A DNA stretch of 42,031 bases from a candidate division WOR-3 bacterium (GCA_016867815.1 VGIR01000017.1:1-42031); one strand, 5' to 3'; shown: positions 22,477 through 30,835, counted from the stretch's first letter. The notes: generated by a model from the sequence alone, not told the origin. Program-made: numbers and translations.

Positions 22477-23628
22477 GTGAGTCCGGAGACTCCGGCGGGA
22501 TCTGCTGCGCAGATAGGGCAATCCGGGGCTGCCTTCTGTTTCCGTGTAAGACAGGAGAGATCCGGCTGGAGCCTCCTGCAGCCAAGACCTCTGAAGACAA
22601 CCGTCGATCTGGCCGCACTTGTGTGCAGTGCGCCCGAGTTCCTGAGCATGGAGAGCGGCGAATCCTCCTGCCAGGCAGCGGTTGTGCTCTCCGAGCGGGG
22701 CGACACGCGGGTGGTGGCTGCGGTTGACGACGTCGGTGCAATCACGCTGATCGGTTGTCCGGCCCAGTTGACGCGCGATGCGTTGACCACTGTATGCCAG
22801 GAGGTGCTGGTTTTCACCGGCAGGCTCTGGCGCATGGCACCCCAGGAATTCTCTTCGGTCATCGAGAAACGACTGGGGCAGAGCCTGGACGACTATTTCT
22901 CCAGTCGGATCCCCATCGGCTGGTCAGAGAAGGGGTTCCTCTCCGGGCTGGGCCGGAGCCTGGAACACGGCCGGTTCCCGGTTGTACTCCTGGTGACGGA
23001 CTCGAGTCCGGAAGTCGAGCAGGCGGTTGCTCACCTGCGGACGTTCAACCTCGCGGTCAAGCCGCTAGGTGTGGAGTTGTACGAGAGTTCGGGTGTCGAG
23101 ATCATGATGCCGAGAGTCCTGGAACTCCTCGAGTCTGGCCCCCAAGAGGAAAGGGAGCCAGTGAGGCCGGCGTCGCGCCCGGTGCCGTCCCAGCCCCGGA
23201 CGCCACCGCGGCCACAGCCTTCGACGGCCGGCCCCGAGGTGACCGAATCCGAGCCGCAGGCTGGGCCGGCCCAGGACACGCCGCCGTGGTCGGAAGAGCC
23301 GGTGCTGTCAGACAAGGAGGCCGAGCCGGCGTATGTCGACCAGGAAGTCGAAGCCGGCGAACCGGCTTTGACCCCTCTGTCCGAGCCGGCCGTGGTCAGG
23401 AAGCCGCCCTGGGCGAACGAACCGCCTTCGGCGCGTGATGTCATCCCGCCACCGGTTCAGTCAAGGCCGGTTAGCGCAGCTCCGCCGCCGGCCCCCAAAC
23501 CTGCAGCCACGAGGCCCGGTTGGGATGGAGCTATGCCGGGTGTGATGGCAGGGAGGCGCCCGACGCGAAGACCGCCGGAGGGTTCCGGGACGCCAAAGGG
23601 TCACGAACAGGCCAGCGGGAGGCGCTAG
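22477..23628 (+). CDS. Unknown protein with nuclease-like N-terminal domain and Pro-rich tail, 383 aa
   Basis: The first 220 residues share a layout with the next gene: a beta-rich part with a hydrophobic core strand (TRVVAAVDDVGAITLIGCPA), a helix with FTGRLWRMAPQEFSSVIEKR, GQSLDDYF, a second helix (WSEKGFLSGLGRSLEHGRFP) and a strand-helix unit (VVLLVTDSSPEVEQAVAHLR...GVELYE). This order resembles the back half of NucS-like PD-(D/E)XK proteins, but the expected catalytic Glu-x-Lys position reads LIGCPA, so catalysis is unlikely. The tail (about 225-383) is low-complexity Pro/Glu/Ala and basic at the end. Start GTG fixed by the promoter. Function unknown; the fold assignment is tentative. Confidence 0.6.
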   Translation: MSPETPAGSAAQIGQSGAAFCFRVRQERSGWSLLQPRPLKTTVDLAALVCSAPEFLSMESGESSCQAAVVLSERGDTRVVAAVDDVGAITLIGCPAQLTRDALTTVCQEVLVFTGRLWRMAPQEFSSVIEKRLGQSLDDYFSSRIPIGWSEKGFLSGLGRSLEHGRFPVVLLVTDSSPEVEQAVAHLRTFNLAVKPLGVELYESSGVEIMMPRVLELLESGPQEEREPVRPASRPVPSQPRTPPRPQPSTAGPEVTESEPQAGPAQDTPPWSEEPVLSDKEAEPAYVDQEVEAGEPALTPLSEPAVVRKPPWANEPPSARDVIPPPVQSRPVSAAPPPAPKPAATRPGWDGAMPGVMAGRRPTRRPPEGSGTPKGHEQASGRR

Positions 23629-23630
23629 CG

Positions 23631-24362
23631 ATGATTCAGGGTCCATGTTGGGCTCGCTTCAAGCGAGCCGGAGACCGATGGTTCGCTTTCAACGGCCGCG
23701 ATGGAACGAGCACGGTTGATGCGCTCCAGTTAGTAGTCGATGCCCCGGAGTTTCTTGGTCAAGGCACAAGCCAGTCCCTGCCGCGGGCGGCCATGGCTCC
23801 GCCGCAGTCTCACTCCAACCGCGTGTTGGTAGTCGTCGATGACGCCGGCGGCGTTCAGCTCGCGGTCTGCCCGGAGCCGGGCGGGGATTCGGCCGTGGTC
23901 GTCGGGGACGTGGTGGCCACCGGCCACCGTTTCTGGCGCAAGAAGTATGACGTGCTGGCCATGCCCTTCCAGGAATTCCTCGGAACGTCGCTGACCGACT
24001 GGATTGCCGGCCGCGCGGGTGAGAGCTGGTCGGCTGAGAAGTTCCGGGCGGGGCTGGAGCGGAGTATGAGCGAGGGGAAGTTCCCAATAACGATTGTCGT
24101 CAATGAACTCGACTCAGCGGTCAAAGAAACGCTCGACTATCTCAGGGAAGTCAACCAGCAGGTGCGAGTGCTGGGCTACAAGTGTCTGACAAGCGGCGGC
24201 GATGAGTTGGTGTGGCCCAGGGAATTGAGCGAAGAGCGGGTCGTTCCGGCTTCACAGGCCGCAATGCCGCAAGCGCGTTCGAACCCGCCGCAGTCCGGCA
24301 TGAGGGCCGCGTCGCGTCCCCAGAAGACGCGCTTCGAGAATGATTCGCCTCGGTCCGACTGA
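23631..24362 (+). CDS. Paralogue of the preceding gene, 243 aa
   Basis: Starts 2 nt after the previous stop, with GGGAGG 9 nt upstream, so the two form an operon. The same landmarks recur: WFAFNGRDGTSTVDALQLVV, DAPEFL (APEFL in the neighbour), NRVLVVVDDAGGVQLAVCPE, FWRKKYDVLAMPFQEFLGTS, SLTDWIAG, WSAEKFRAGLERSMSEGKFP, and VVNELDSAVKETLDYLREVN. The presumed catalytic site again lacks Glu-x-Lys (LAVCPEP). A shorter polar tail ends in Pro, Arg and Ser-rich sequence. A tandem duplication is evident; a heterodimer is possible but not shown. Confidence 0.6.
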   Translation: MIQGPCWARFKRAGDRWFAFNGRDGTSTVDALQLVVDAPEFLGQGTSQSLPRAAMAPPQSHSNRVLVVVDDAGGVQLAVCPEPGGDSAVVVGDVVATGHRFWRKKYDVLAMPFQEFLGTSLTDWIAGRAGESWSAEKFRAGLERSMSEGKFPITIVVNELDSAVKETLDYLREVNQQVRVLGYKCLTSGGDELVWPRELSEERVVPASQAAMPQARSNPPQSGMRAASRPQKTRFENDSPRSD

Positions 24363-24374
24363 TTCCTGACGACC

Positions 24375-24409
24375 CCGGCCTGACTGCGCAGCCCCTTGGG
24401 CGAGGCCGG
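24375..24409. terminator. Inverted repeat between convergent genes
   Basis: CCGGCCT (24375-24381) faces AGGCCGG (24403-24409) with a 21-nt loop that can fold further. It lies after the paralogue pair and before the convergent GNAT gene. Confidence 0.4.
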
Positions 24410-24518
24410 AACGCCGTCGGGATCCGCTACCACAACCAGGCCGGAGATCCTCAGCCGGCAGGCCGAGAGAGGTGGTGGTCGGAGATTGCCCGTCCGGCGA
24501 GCTCGGACCGACTGCCCG

Positions 24519-25265
24519 TCAGGTAGTCCCGAACCAGGAGTATCGTCCGGCGCGAGAGAAGCCCATACCCGAGGTCAAGCGCAGCGACGCCCTGTTGTTC
24601 GTGACGATGTGCATGAATGGCTGAACGCCGAGCCGCAGCAGCCGTTCTGCCAATGCGGTTGTCAGTGTTCTCCCCATGCCCTGGTGTCGGTAGCTCTCGA
24701 CCACATGCAGGAAGCCCATTGAGCCGTCATCGTGGGTCAAACTCCAAGCCACCGGCGCGCCCTTGCGGCGAATGCAGTAGCCCGGCCCGCTGCGAATGCG
24801 GCGAAGAATGCGGTCGGCACTTCGGCCAAATGGCCACGCTTGGGCAATAGGCCGCGCGTCCTCCGGCCGCAGCCGGCTCACTCTATGTGTCCGGTCGATG
24901 ACGAGTCGGCCCGGCCGGAGAACGTACAGGTAGCAGTGGTTGTACCACAGCCGCCGGCCGGCATCCGGGCCGCGCCAGTGGGTCCTTATCAAGCGACAGA
25001 AGCGGGTCGGGGTAGCGCTGAATACCAGCCGCAGGTTCCGGGGCACTTCGGCGAGCACACGGCTCGCGGCCTGCCCGGAATCGGCGAACAGTGTGAGCCG
25101 ATGCGTGCGGCAGAGCAGTGCGTGCGGGTTGTCGAGGTCATCGGCCCGGACCCACCGCAGCGCGGAACTGAAGGTGCCGTTGACGAGGTTGAACAAGGAA
25201 CTGGTCGCGGGAAGGTTTCCAGTGATGAAAGGTCGGATCAGGTCGAGGTCATGGCAAAAGGGCAT
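24519..25265 (-). CDS. GNAT-family N-acetyltransferase, 248 aa
   Basis: The C-terminal 100 residues form a GNAT domain of the FR47-like kind: YCIRRKGAPVAWSLTHDDGS, then GFLHVVESYRHQGMGRTLTT (acetyl-CoA loop, RxxGxG), and IVTNNRASLRLTSGMGF, the usual 'N..S..l....GF' end. The N-terminal 130 residues resemble the companion domain of FR47-type proteins. The acceptor is unknown; it acts in the cytoplasm. The start at 25265 follows a TTGACC-16-TATCTT promoter with 7 nt between. Confidence 0.83.
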   Translation of the reverse strand: MPFCHDLDLIRPFITGNLPATSSLFNLVNGTFSSALRWVRADDLDNPHALLCRTHRLTLFADSGQAASRVLAEVPRNLRLVFSATPTRFCRLIRTHWRGPDAGRRLWYNHCYLYVLRPGRLVIDRTHRVSRLRPEDARPIAQAWPFGRSADRILRRIRSGPGYCIRRKGAPVAWSLTHDDGSMGFLHVVESYRHQGMGRTLTTALAERLLRLGVQPFMHIVTNNRASLRLTSGMGFSRAGRYSWFGTT

Positions 25266-25272
25266 GGGGGAG

Positions 25273-25300
25273 AAGATAGAATGCGAAGCGCCGAGGTCAA
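25273..25300 (-). promoter_or_regulatory. GNAT gene promoter, leaderless
   Basis: Minus strand TTGACC (25300-25295), 16-nt spacer, TATCTT (25278-25273), then 7 nt to ATG 25265. Confidence 0.65.
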
Positions 25301-25384
25301 GGGAGACCCGTCCTGAAGCCGGACGAAGGCAGAAGTCAGGATGCCCGGAGACATCGGCAGTGCTGGAGCAGTGCAGCTTCAGTA

Positions 25385-25413
25385 TTGACTTGCGACCGAC
25401 GTGCCTCTAGTCT
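25385..25413 (+). promoter_or_regulatory. queH promoter, leaderless with GTG start
   Basis: TTGACT (25385-25390), 17-nt spacer, TAGTCT (25408-25413), then 6 nt to GTG 25420. Confidence 0.68.
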
Positions 25414-25419
25414 GATCCG

Positions 25420-25953
25420 GTGAAGCCGAAGTTGCTGCTCCATATCTGCTGCGGGCCTTGTTCGACCGAGGTCATACGCCGCCTGAAGGACGACTACGAG
25501 GTGGTCGGGTTCTTCTACAACCCCAACGTTCATCCCGAGGCGGAGTACAACAAGCGGCTGATGGGGGTGCAGCGGATCTCAGCCTTGTGGCGAGTGCTGG
25601 TTGACGTCGGTCACTATGATCGCGGCCGGTTCATCGAGGCCGTGCGCGGCCTGGAGGCGGAACCGGAGGGCGGACGCCGATGCTCTGCCTGCTATCGGCT
25701 GAGGCTCGAGGAGACTGCCAGACGAGCAGCCGAGAACGGGTGCACGCATCTGGCTACGACGTTGACCATCGCGCCCATGAAAAAGGCGGCAGTCATCAAT
25801 CCCATCGGGAAAGAGGTGGCGACTCGCCACGGCCTCACATTTGTGGATGAGGACTGGAAGAAGCGGGACGGGTTCAGGCAGAGTATCGAGCTGTCCCGCG
25901 ACCTGGGTTTGTACCGCCAGAACTACTGCGGTTGCGGATTCTCGCGCCGCTGA
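25420..25953 (+). CDS. queH: Epoxyqueuosine reductase QueH, 177 aa
   Basis: QueH (formerly DUF208) catalyses the last step of queuosine synthesis in tRNA, reducing epoxyqueuosine to queuosine. The family's cysteines are present: CCGPC (residues 10-14), CSAC (88-91, followed by YRLRLEETA) and CGC (170-172) near the C-terminus. Conserved stretches FFYNPNVHPEAEYNKR and DEDWKKRDGF also fit. It carries Fe-S and other metal sites in known members. The GTG start agrees with the promoter; a Shine-Dalgarno site is absent. No other queuosine gene is visible nearby. Length is typical of the short QueH form. Confidence 0.93.
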   Translation: MKPKLLLHICCGPCSTEVIRRLKDDYEVVGFFYNPNVHPEAEYNKRLMGVQRISALWRVLVDVGHYDRGRFIEAVRGLEAEPEGGRRCSACYRLRLEETARRAAENGCTHLATTLTIAPMKKAAVINPIGKEVATRHGLTFVDEDWKKRDGFRQSIELSRDLGLYRQNYCGCGFSRR

Positions 25954-26032
25954 CTCCAGCCGGAGCGACCGGCACTTCCGAGGTTCAGTCCGGATCGTCC
26001 CGGCGTGGTTTCGATGGGCAGCCGCACTCTTC

Positions 26033-26061
26033 TTGACTCCTGCCGTGTCTCGGAATATCCT
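26033..26061 (+). promoter_or_regulatory. Promoter upstream of HdeD-like gene
   Basis: TTGACT (26033-26038), 17-nt spacer, TATCCT (26056-26061). The first ATG after it, at 26070, opens a 17-codon leader frame rather than the HdeD frame. Confidence 0.65.
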
Positions 26062-26069
26062 GTTGCTCG

Positions 26070-26123
26070 ATGGCCGAGTTTGCAGCCGACGCGAATGGCC
26101 GGAGCATGCACTATGACGAATAG
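26070..26123 (+). CDS. Possible 17-codon leader peptide overlapping HdeD-like start
   Basis: ATG 26070 lies 8 nt after the -10 box, where the leaderless rule of this window predicts initiation. The frame reads MAEFAADANGRSMHYDE and stops at TAG 26121-26123, overlapping the downstream ATG (26113) by 11 nt. Termination there could feed ribosomes to the next start. Coding status is inferred from position only; a chance frame is possible. Confidence 0.4.
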   Translation: MAEFAADANGRSMHYDE

Positions 26124-26697
26124 GACCGGCCAGCGCCTCGCGGGACTGCAGCTGGCCGACATCCTCTGTCGCAACTGGGTCGTCCTGCTCTTGCGCGGCC
26201 TCATAGCGATGGTTTTCGGCGTCCTGGCCCTGTTGCTCCCCAAGCCTTGGATCAGTGTCCTGATCATGCCCTTCGGTACCTATGTCCTCGCCGACGGCGC
26301 CCTCGGCGTCGGGATGACCATGGGCGAGTACGCGGGGCGCAGGCACTTGTGGGCGCTGGTGCTGTGGGGGCTGTCCGGCGTTGGGGTAGGTCTCCTGACT
26401 CTCCTCCAGCAACCTCGCAGCGGACCGGAGTTCATGAGCTACATCGGGCTCTGGACGGTTTCCACCGGTGCCATGGAGCTGGCGACGGCATACCTGCTGC
26501 GCAGAAAGCTGGGGGCAGAGTGGCTGCTAGCTCTGCTCGGTCTGACGTCAATCGCGGTAGGCGTGATCCTCTTGGCGATACCGGCTGCTACCCCTGTGTT
26601 CCGCTCACGTTTGCTCGCGGGCTACGCATTCGCTCTTGGTGTCCATTTTGTGATTCTCAGCATCAGGGCGCGATGGGCGCCGATGCCCCCGGCATAG
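26113..26697 (+). CDS. HdeD-like multi-spanning membrane protein (DUF308), 194 aa
   Basis: A short cytoplasmic head is followed by six hydrophobic segments, among them WVVLLLRGLIAMVFGVLALL (the HdeD signature after 'nW...l.rGi'), LWALVLWGLSGVGVGLLTLL, IGLWTVSTGAMELATAYLL and LLALLGLTSIAVGVILLAI. HdeD of E. coli belongs to this family and is linked to acid resistance; the biochemical role is unknown. ATG 26113 has GGAG about 9 nt upstream; 26095 is an alternative. It sits between queH and the symporter unit, each with its own promoter. Confidence 0.82.
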   Translation: MTNRTGQRLAGLQLADILCRNWVVLLLRGLIAMVFGVLALLLPKPWISVLIMPFGTYVLADGALGVGMTMGEYAGRRHLWALVLWGLSGVGVGLLTLLQQPRSGPEFMSYIGLWTVSTGAMELATAYLLRRKLGAEWLLALLGLTSIAVGVILLAIPAATPVFRSRLLAGYAFALGVHFVILSIRARWAPMPPA

Positions 26698-26854
26698 CCA
26701 AAGTTAGTTGGCGGGAGCGGCTGCCAAGCCAGGGAAGCCGCAAGCCGCGCGGCTCGGATCGTTGACCGAGAATCTCGCAGTCGCGCGCCAGACCGCCGCA
26801 GCAGTGCTGACGGTCTGTCCGTTTCTGACCAATCGGACCTGTGATAGGGCCGAG

Positions 26855-26882
26855 TTGACACCAGGCAGTGACCGGATAAGAT
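26855..26882 (+). promoter_or_regulatory. Symporter operon promoter, leaderless with GTG start
   Basis: TTGACA (26855-26860), 16-nt spacer, TAAGAT (26877-26882), then 6 nt to GTG 26889. Confidence 0.7.
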
Positions 26883-26888
26883 TCACGC

Positions 26889-26999
26889 GTGGCTGGACCC
26901 TTCGGCTGCCCCTGGCTGACATTTGCTGCTGTGCTGGTGACGATTGGCGCCGGTGTTACCGCGGTCGTCTGGGCCGTGCTGGTTCGGTTCAAGGACTAG
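26889..26999 (+). CDS. 36-residue single-span membrane protein upstream of symporter
   Basis: A 36-codon frame opens with GTG at the predicted leaderless position and ends at TAG 26997-26999, one base before the symporter's GTG. It encodes a polar head (MAGPFGCPW), one transmembrane helix (LTFAAVLVTIGAGVTAVVWA) and a basic end (VLVRFKD). Small membrane proteins are known partners of several sodium:solute symporters (for example YhdT with PanF and YjcH with ActP), so a regulatory or assembly subunit is inferred. It is far shorter than those examples. Confidence 0.65.
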   Translation: MAGPFGCPWLTFAAVLVTIGAGVTAVVWAVLVRFKD

Positions 27000-27000
27000 A

Positions 27001-28479
27001 GTGAGCTCAGTCGCGGTTCACGTCCTCGTCCTTGCCGCGTACCTTCTGCTGTTGTTCATACTCGGACTGGTCGCTCGCAGCCGGGCCCGTTCGGCCGAAG
27101 GGTTCTACCTCGGCTCACGCTCCGTCGGCCCCTGGGTCACCGCGTTCTCCTTCGTGGCCGCGTACTACAGCTCGGTCGTGATCATCGGCGGGGGCGGTTT
27201 TGGGTACAAGTACGGGATGGCCACCCTCTGGGTGGGAGCCACGAATGTGCTGGTCGGCACTCTGTTAGCCTGGGTCGTGCTGGGAGCGCGCACGCGGGCG
27301 ATGACCGGGCGGCTGAACACCATCACCATGCCGGATTTCTTTGCCCGGCGCTTCGACGCACCGGCGGCCCGGTTCATCACGGCAGCCGTCGTGACCGTCT
27401 TCCTTGTGGTCTACAGTGTATCGGTAATCCAGGGCATGGGGCATGCCTTTGAGGTACTCGTCGGGGTCCCCTACGTCTACGGCGTGTTGATTTCGGCACT
27501 GGTAATCGTGGTCTATGTGAGCATCGGCGGATACATGGCGGTGGTTTGGACCGGGTTTGTGCAGGGGATAATAATGATCGTCGCGCTGCTCCTCCTCGCC
27601 GTGCTGGCGGTCGCCAAGGTCGGCGGACTGAGCGAGGGGTTCCGTCAACTTGGCGCCATCGAGGGGGGCAAGTACGTCGCGACGCCCGGAATCTGGGGCT
27701 GGCCGGGAATCATCTCTTATTCGATGATAGTCAGTTTCGGGGTCTGGGGGATGCCGCAGCTTGTGACGCGGTTCTACTCGATCAAGAACACGCAGGTGCT
27801 GCGGTTCGGTACGGTACTGGCCACGCTGGGCGGCTCGATCGCCCTGCTGCCTTACTTCGGCGGCGCGCTGGCGCGGGTGCTGTTTCCCGACCTCCCGGCC
27901 GCGGACAAGGCGATTCCCATGCTGGTCAAGGCGGCGATGCCGGCCTGGGCCTCGGCGATTTTCCTGGCCGGGGTCCTGGCTGCGGGCATGTCCACTTTCG
28001 CCGCCGTGCTCATCGTGTCGGTGAGTTCGCTGGTCAAGGACCTGCTCCGGGACAGCTTCCGTGCGCAGTTCACATCCAAGACCGAGGTCGTGCTCTCGCG
28101 TGTCTCCTCCGCGGTCATCGGGCTGGCCGCGGTGCTCGTGGCGCTCAAGCCGCCGGCAATGATACTGGTTATCACCGGGTTTGCCTGGGCGGCGATTGCC
28201 TCGACCACACTCTGGCCCTACCTGTTCGGCCTCTACTGGCGCGGAACGAGCCGGACCGGCGTGCTCGCCGCGATGATTGGCGGGTGCGCAACCGCGCTCG
28301 TCTGGCTTGCGCTCAGAAACCCGTTCGGGTTGCACGGCTTCATACCCGGCATGGTGGTCAGCTTCGTGCTCCTGCTGCTCGTGAGCCTGCTCACTTCTCG
28401 ACCGCGGACTGACACGCTCCGCCTCGCGTTCGGCGACGGGACGAACGATTCGGAACGACAGCCGCCAAGTCGGTCATAG
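27001..28479 (+). CDS. Sodium:solute symporter (SSS family), 492 aa
   Basis: A typical SSS protein with about 13 transmembrane segments: an N-terminal VLVLAAYLLLLFILGLVARS, GFYLGSRSVGPWVTAFSFVA with AAYYSSVVIIGGGG, the family signature region (YVSIGGYMAVVWTGFVQGII), and KAAMPAWASAIFLAGVLAAG plus MSTFAAVLIVSVSSLVKDL further on. It imports a small organic solute with Na+ at the inner membrane; similarity to PanF/ActP-like members suggests a carboxylate or related compound, but the substrate is uncertain. The GTG at 27001 starts 1 nt after the small membrane protein, so the two are translationally coupled. No ribosome-binding site of its own is seen. Confidence 0.92.
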   Translation: MSSVAVHVLVLAAYLLLLFILGLVARSRARSAEGFYLGSRSVGPWVTAFSFVAAYYSSVVIIGGGGFGYKYGMATLWVGATNVLVGTLLAWVVLGARTRAMTGRLNTITMPDFFARRFDAPAARFITAAVVTVFLVVYSVSVIQGMGHAFEVLVGVPYVYGVLISALVIVVYVSIGGYMAVVWTGFVQGIIMIVALLLLAVLAVAKVGGLSEGFRQLGAIEGGKYVATPGIWGWPGIISYSMIVSFGVWGMPQLVTRFYSIKNTQVLRFGTVLATLGGSIALLPYFGGALARVLFPDLPAADKAIPMLVKAAMPAWASAIFLAGVLAAGMSTFAAVLIVSVSSLVKDLLRDSFRAQFTSKTEVVLSRVSSAVIGLAAVLVALKPPAMILVITGFAWAAIASTTLWPYLFGLYWRGTSRTGVLAAMIGGCATALVWLALRNPFGLHGFIPGMVVSFVLLLLVSLLTSRPRTDTLRLAFGDGTNDSERQPPSRS

Positions 28480-28561
28480 CCGCCTAGTCCGTTCGTCGCC
28501 GTACACAGCCCTGCTGTCTCCAGGCCCGCCTTGGTCTGGGCGTAGGGTCCTTCCCAGCTGT

Positions 28562-28590
28562 TTGACACTGGCTGCCGGCCGGACTAGACT
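28562..28590 (+). promoter_or_regulatory. Promoter of M1 aminopeptidase gene
   Basis: TTGACA (28562-28567), 17-nt spacer, TAGACT (28585-28590), giving a leader of about 22 nt with AAGGAG (28605-28610) 8 nt before ATG 28619. Confidence 0.75.
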
Positions 28591-28618
28591 TTCATACTGA
28601 CCACAAGGAGATAGACAC

Positions 28619-30616
28619 ATGAAAAACCTGGTCCTCATCGTTGTTTCACTTCTCGCCCTGACGGCTGTTGCCCAGCCGTTCCACGAGGGCAAGTACGTGA
28701 CCGCGCCCTACCCGGAGTTGATGCCCGGCGATTCGGCCCACCACTTCGACGTCCGGTTCTATCGTGTCGACCTTAGCCTGCCGATGACGTCGGGAGCGAT
28801 GACCGCGCGCGTGCGCATTGAGCTGACGCCCCGCCACGACGACTTCGATACATTCAGTCTGCATATGGTGAACCTGGTCTGCGACTCGATTCGCCGGGCC
28901 GGCAACGCCTGCACGTTCACGACCGGGAGCGGCCGGCTGAATATAGACCTGGACCGGTCCTTTGCGAACGGTGAGTCGCTAGCCGTCGACATCTACTACC
29001 ACCGCAACTCGGGCGTACAGAACCGCGGGTTCTACTACCATTCCCGGGGTACGCAGGGCATTCCCCACGCCATCTGCTACACGACCACCGAGCCGGCGGA
29101 CGCGCGGTACTGGATGCCGTGCTTCGACGAACCGTGGGACAAGGCCGAGCGCGGGTGCGCGGTCAACGTGACTACTCCGGACTCGATGAGCGCCTGCTCG
29201 AACGGGCTCCGCGACAGCGTCACCACGTCGGGAGGCACCAGGACCTGCTGGTGGAAGACGAGCTACCCGATCCCGACCTACCTGATGGTGTTCTCCGCGT
29301 CGAGGTGGGCGAACTTCAGACAGTGGTTCCACTATTCGCCGACCGAGTCGTCCTACGTAGACAACTACATCTGGCCAGAGGACTCGGCCGATGCGGTGAG
29401 CTCGTTCAGCAACGTAGTCGACATGATGGACTTCTTCTCGGACTCGGCCCGGTACGGTCGTTACCCCTTCGAGAAGTATGGTCACGTTGAGGCCTACCCG
29501 TTTCCGTGGGGCGGGATGGAGAACCAGACCATGACGATGGTGCACCAGGCTTGGATTGTCTATGGCTCAGACAATGGCATCGCCCACGAGCTGGCGCACC
29601 AGTGGTGGGGAGACATGGTTACCTGCCAGGACTGGCGCAACATCTGGCTGAACGAGGGGTTCGCCACCTACTCGGACGAGCTGTACGACTTTCACCAGAA
29701 CGGTCGGAGTTCCTTTCTCAACATCATCGCGTCACGTGCCCAGGACTACTTCGAGGAGGAGGCAATCGACCCGCATGCCATCTACGACCCGCCCTACCCG
29801 GACCACCTCTTCGACTGGGGCCACTCCTACTGCAAAGGAGCCTGGGTGCAGCACATGCTCAGGTATGTGGAAGCCGACACCAACTGGGCACAACCCGGCA
29901 TCTTCTTCCGTGCCCTGCGGGCGTACGGCGACAGCTTCAAGTACGGCAATGCCAACACCGAGGACTACAAGCGCATCCACGAACAGGAAACCGGACTGGA
30001 TCTCGACTGGTTCTTCATGGAGTGGGTCTACAGTGTCGGCTACCCGGTGTACAGCCTCGGGTGGCACGGTCGGCAGAATGGCAGCAACTGGGAGGTCGTG
30101 CTTGAGCTCTCGCAGGACAACGGCGCCGTCGCGCCGCCGCTCTTCCACATGCCGGTGGAAGTCAAAGTGAACTGGACCGGCGGGAGCGCCACCTTCCGCT
30201 ATGACGTGACATCGAATCAGCAGCAGAACGTCTTCCCGGTCGGCGGGCAACCTACGAGCGTCGTGTTCGATCCGAATGACTGGATTCTTGAACAGCACGA
30301 CACGCACGTGGGAGTAACACAGGGGCCGTCGGTGCCATACCGCACAGCGCTCAGGCTGGCCGGGTCGAACCCGACAGCGGGCCCGGCGCGGCTCAGCTAC
30401 GAGCTGGCTTCTGCCGGGCGGCCGCGGATTGACATCTACGACGGCAGCGGCCGGCTCATACGGACGCTGCTCGAAGGACAGAGGCCGGCCGGCAGCTACA
30501 CGGCGAACTGGAATCGGAGAGGAAACGACGGACGTTCCGCAGCGGCCGGTGCCTACTTCTGCCGCCTGATAGCGGGCAGCGAAAGCCGCACCGTTCGCAT
30601 CGTGCTTGCCGACTGA
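28619..30616 (+). CDS. Secreted M1-family aminopeptidase with sorting domain, 665 aa
   Basis: A signal peptide (MKNLVLIVVSLLALTAVAQ) is followed by the M1 N-terminal beta domain, the substrate motif GGMEN (298-302), and the zinc site HELAH (323-327) with the third ligand Glu346 in WLNEGFATY, that is HExxH-18-E. A distal helical part follows, including WVYSVGYPVYSL. The last 90 residues form a FlgD-like sorting domain (RIDIYDGSGRLIRTLLEG, AGAYFCRLIAGS). The enzyme should remove N-terminal residues from peptides outside the cell or at its surface. The zinc site is complete. A strong terminator lies 22 nt after the stop. It starts a single-gene unit. Confidence 0.93.
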   Translation: MKNLVLIVVSLLALTAVAQPFHEGKYVTAPYPELMPGDSAHHFDVRFYRVDLSLPMTSGAMTARVRIELTPRHDDFDTFSLHMVNLVCDSIRRAGNACTFTTGSGRLNIDLDRSFANGESLAVDIYYHRNSGVQNRGFYYHSRGTQGIPHAICYTTTEPADARYWMPCFDEPWDKAERGCAVNVTTPDSMSACSNGLRDSVTTSGGTRTCWWKTSYPIPTYLMVFSASRWANFRQWFHYSPTESSYVDNYIWPEDSADAVSSFSNVVDMMDFFSDSARYGRYPFEKYGHVEAYPFPWGGMENQTMTMVHQAWIVYGSDNGIAHELAHQWWGDMVTCQDWRNIWLNEGFATYSDELYDFHQNGRSSFLNIIASRAQDYFEEEAIDPHAIYDPPYPDHLFDWGHSYCKGAWVQHMLRYVEADTNWAQPGIFFRALRAYGDSFKYGNANTEDYKRIHEQETGLDLDWFFMEWVYSVGYPVYSLGWHGRQNGSNWEVVLELSQDNGAVAPPLFHMPVEVKVNWTGGSATFRYDVTSNQQQNVFPVGGQPTSVVFDPNDWILEQHDTHVGVTQGPSVPYRTALRLAGSNPTAGPARLSYELASAGRPRIDIYDGSGRLIRTLLEGQRPAGSYTANWNRRGNDGRSAAAGAYFCRLIAGSESRTVRIVLAD

Positions 30617-30637
30617 CAGCCAGTCAGGAGTATCCAC

Positions 30638-30668
30638 CGCGGCCACTCTGTGGCCGCGTTGCTTTCAG
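30638..30668 (+). terminator. Terminator of M1 aminopeptidase gene
   Basis: CGCGGCCAC (30638-30646), TCT loop, GTGGCCGCG (30650-30658), followed by TTGCTTTC. A 9-bp GC-rich stem with a T-rich tail. Confidence 0.75.
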
Positions 30669-30688
30669 GCGCGGGTCAGGCTCATACC

Positions 30689-30835
30689 ACAAAGACACCA
30701 AATCCTGGGAGGGACAGAGACAGACATCGAGTCTGCCACTGCTGCCCAGACTCTCTCTATGTCTCTGCGTCTTGGTGGTGGAAGTCCGTTCCGAACTTCT
30801 GCCGTCTGATTTCTGGATTCTGACTTCTGAACTCG
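30689..30835. repeat. CACAAAGACACC words in inverted pair, then CTGATTTCTGG words
   Basis: CCACAAAGACACCAAATCC (from 30692) faces the reverse-complement word GTCTCTGCGTCTTGGTGGTG (from 30760). TCTGATTTCTGGATTCTGAC follows near 30808. The whole 30660-30849 gap is made of such words. Confidence 0.5.
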
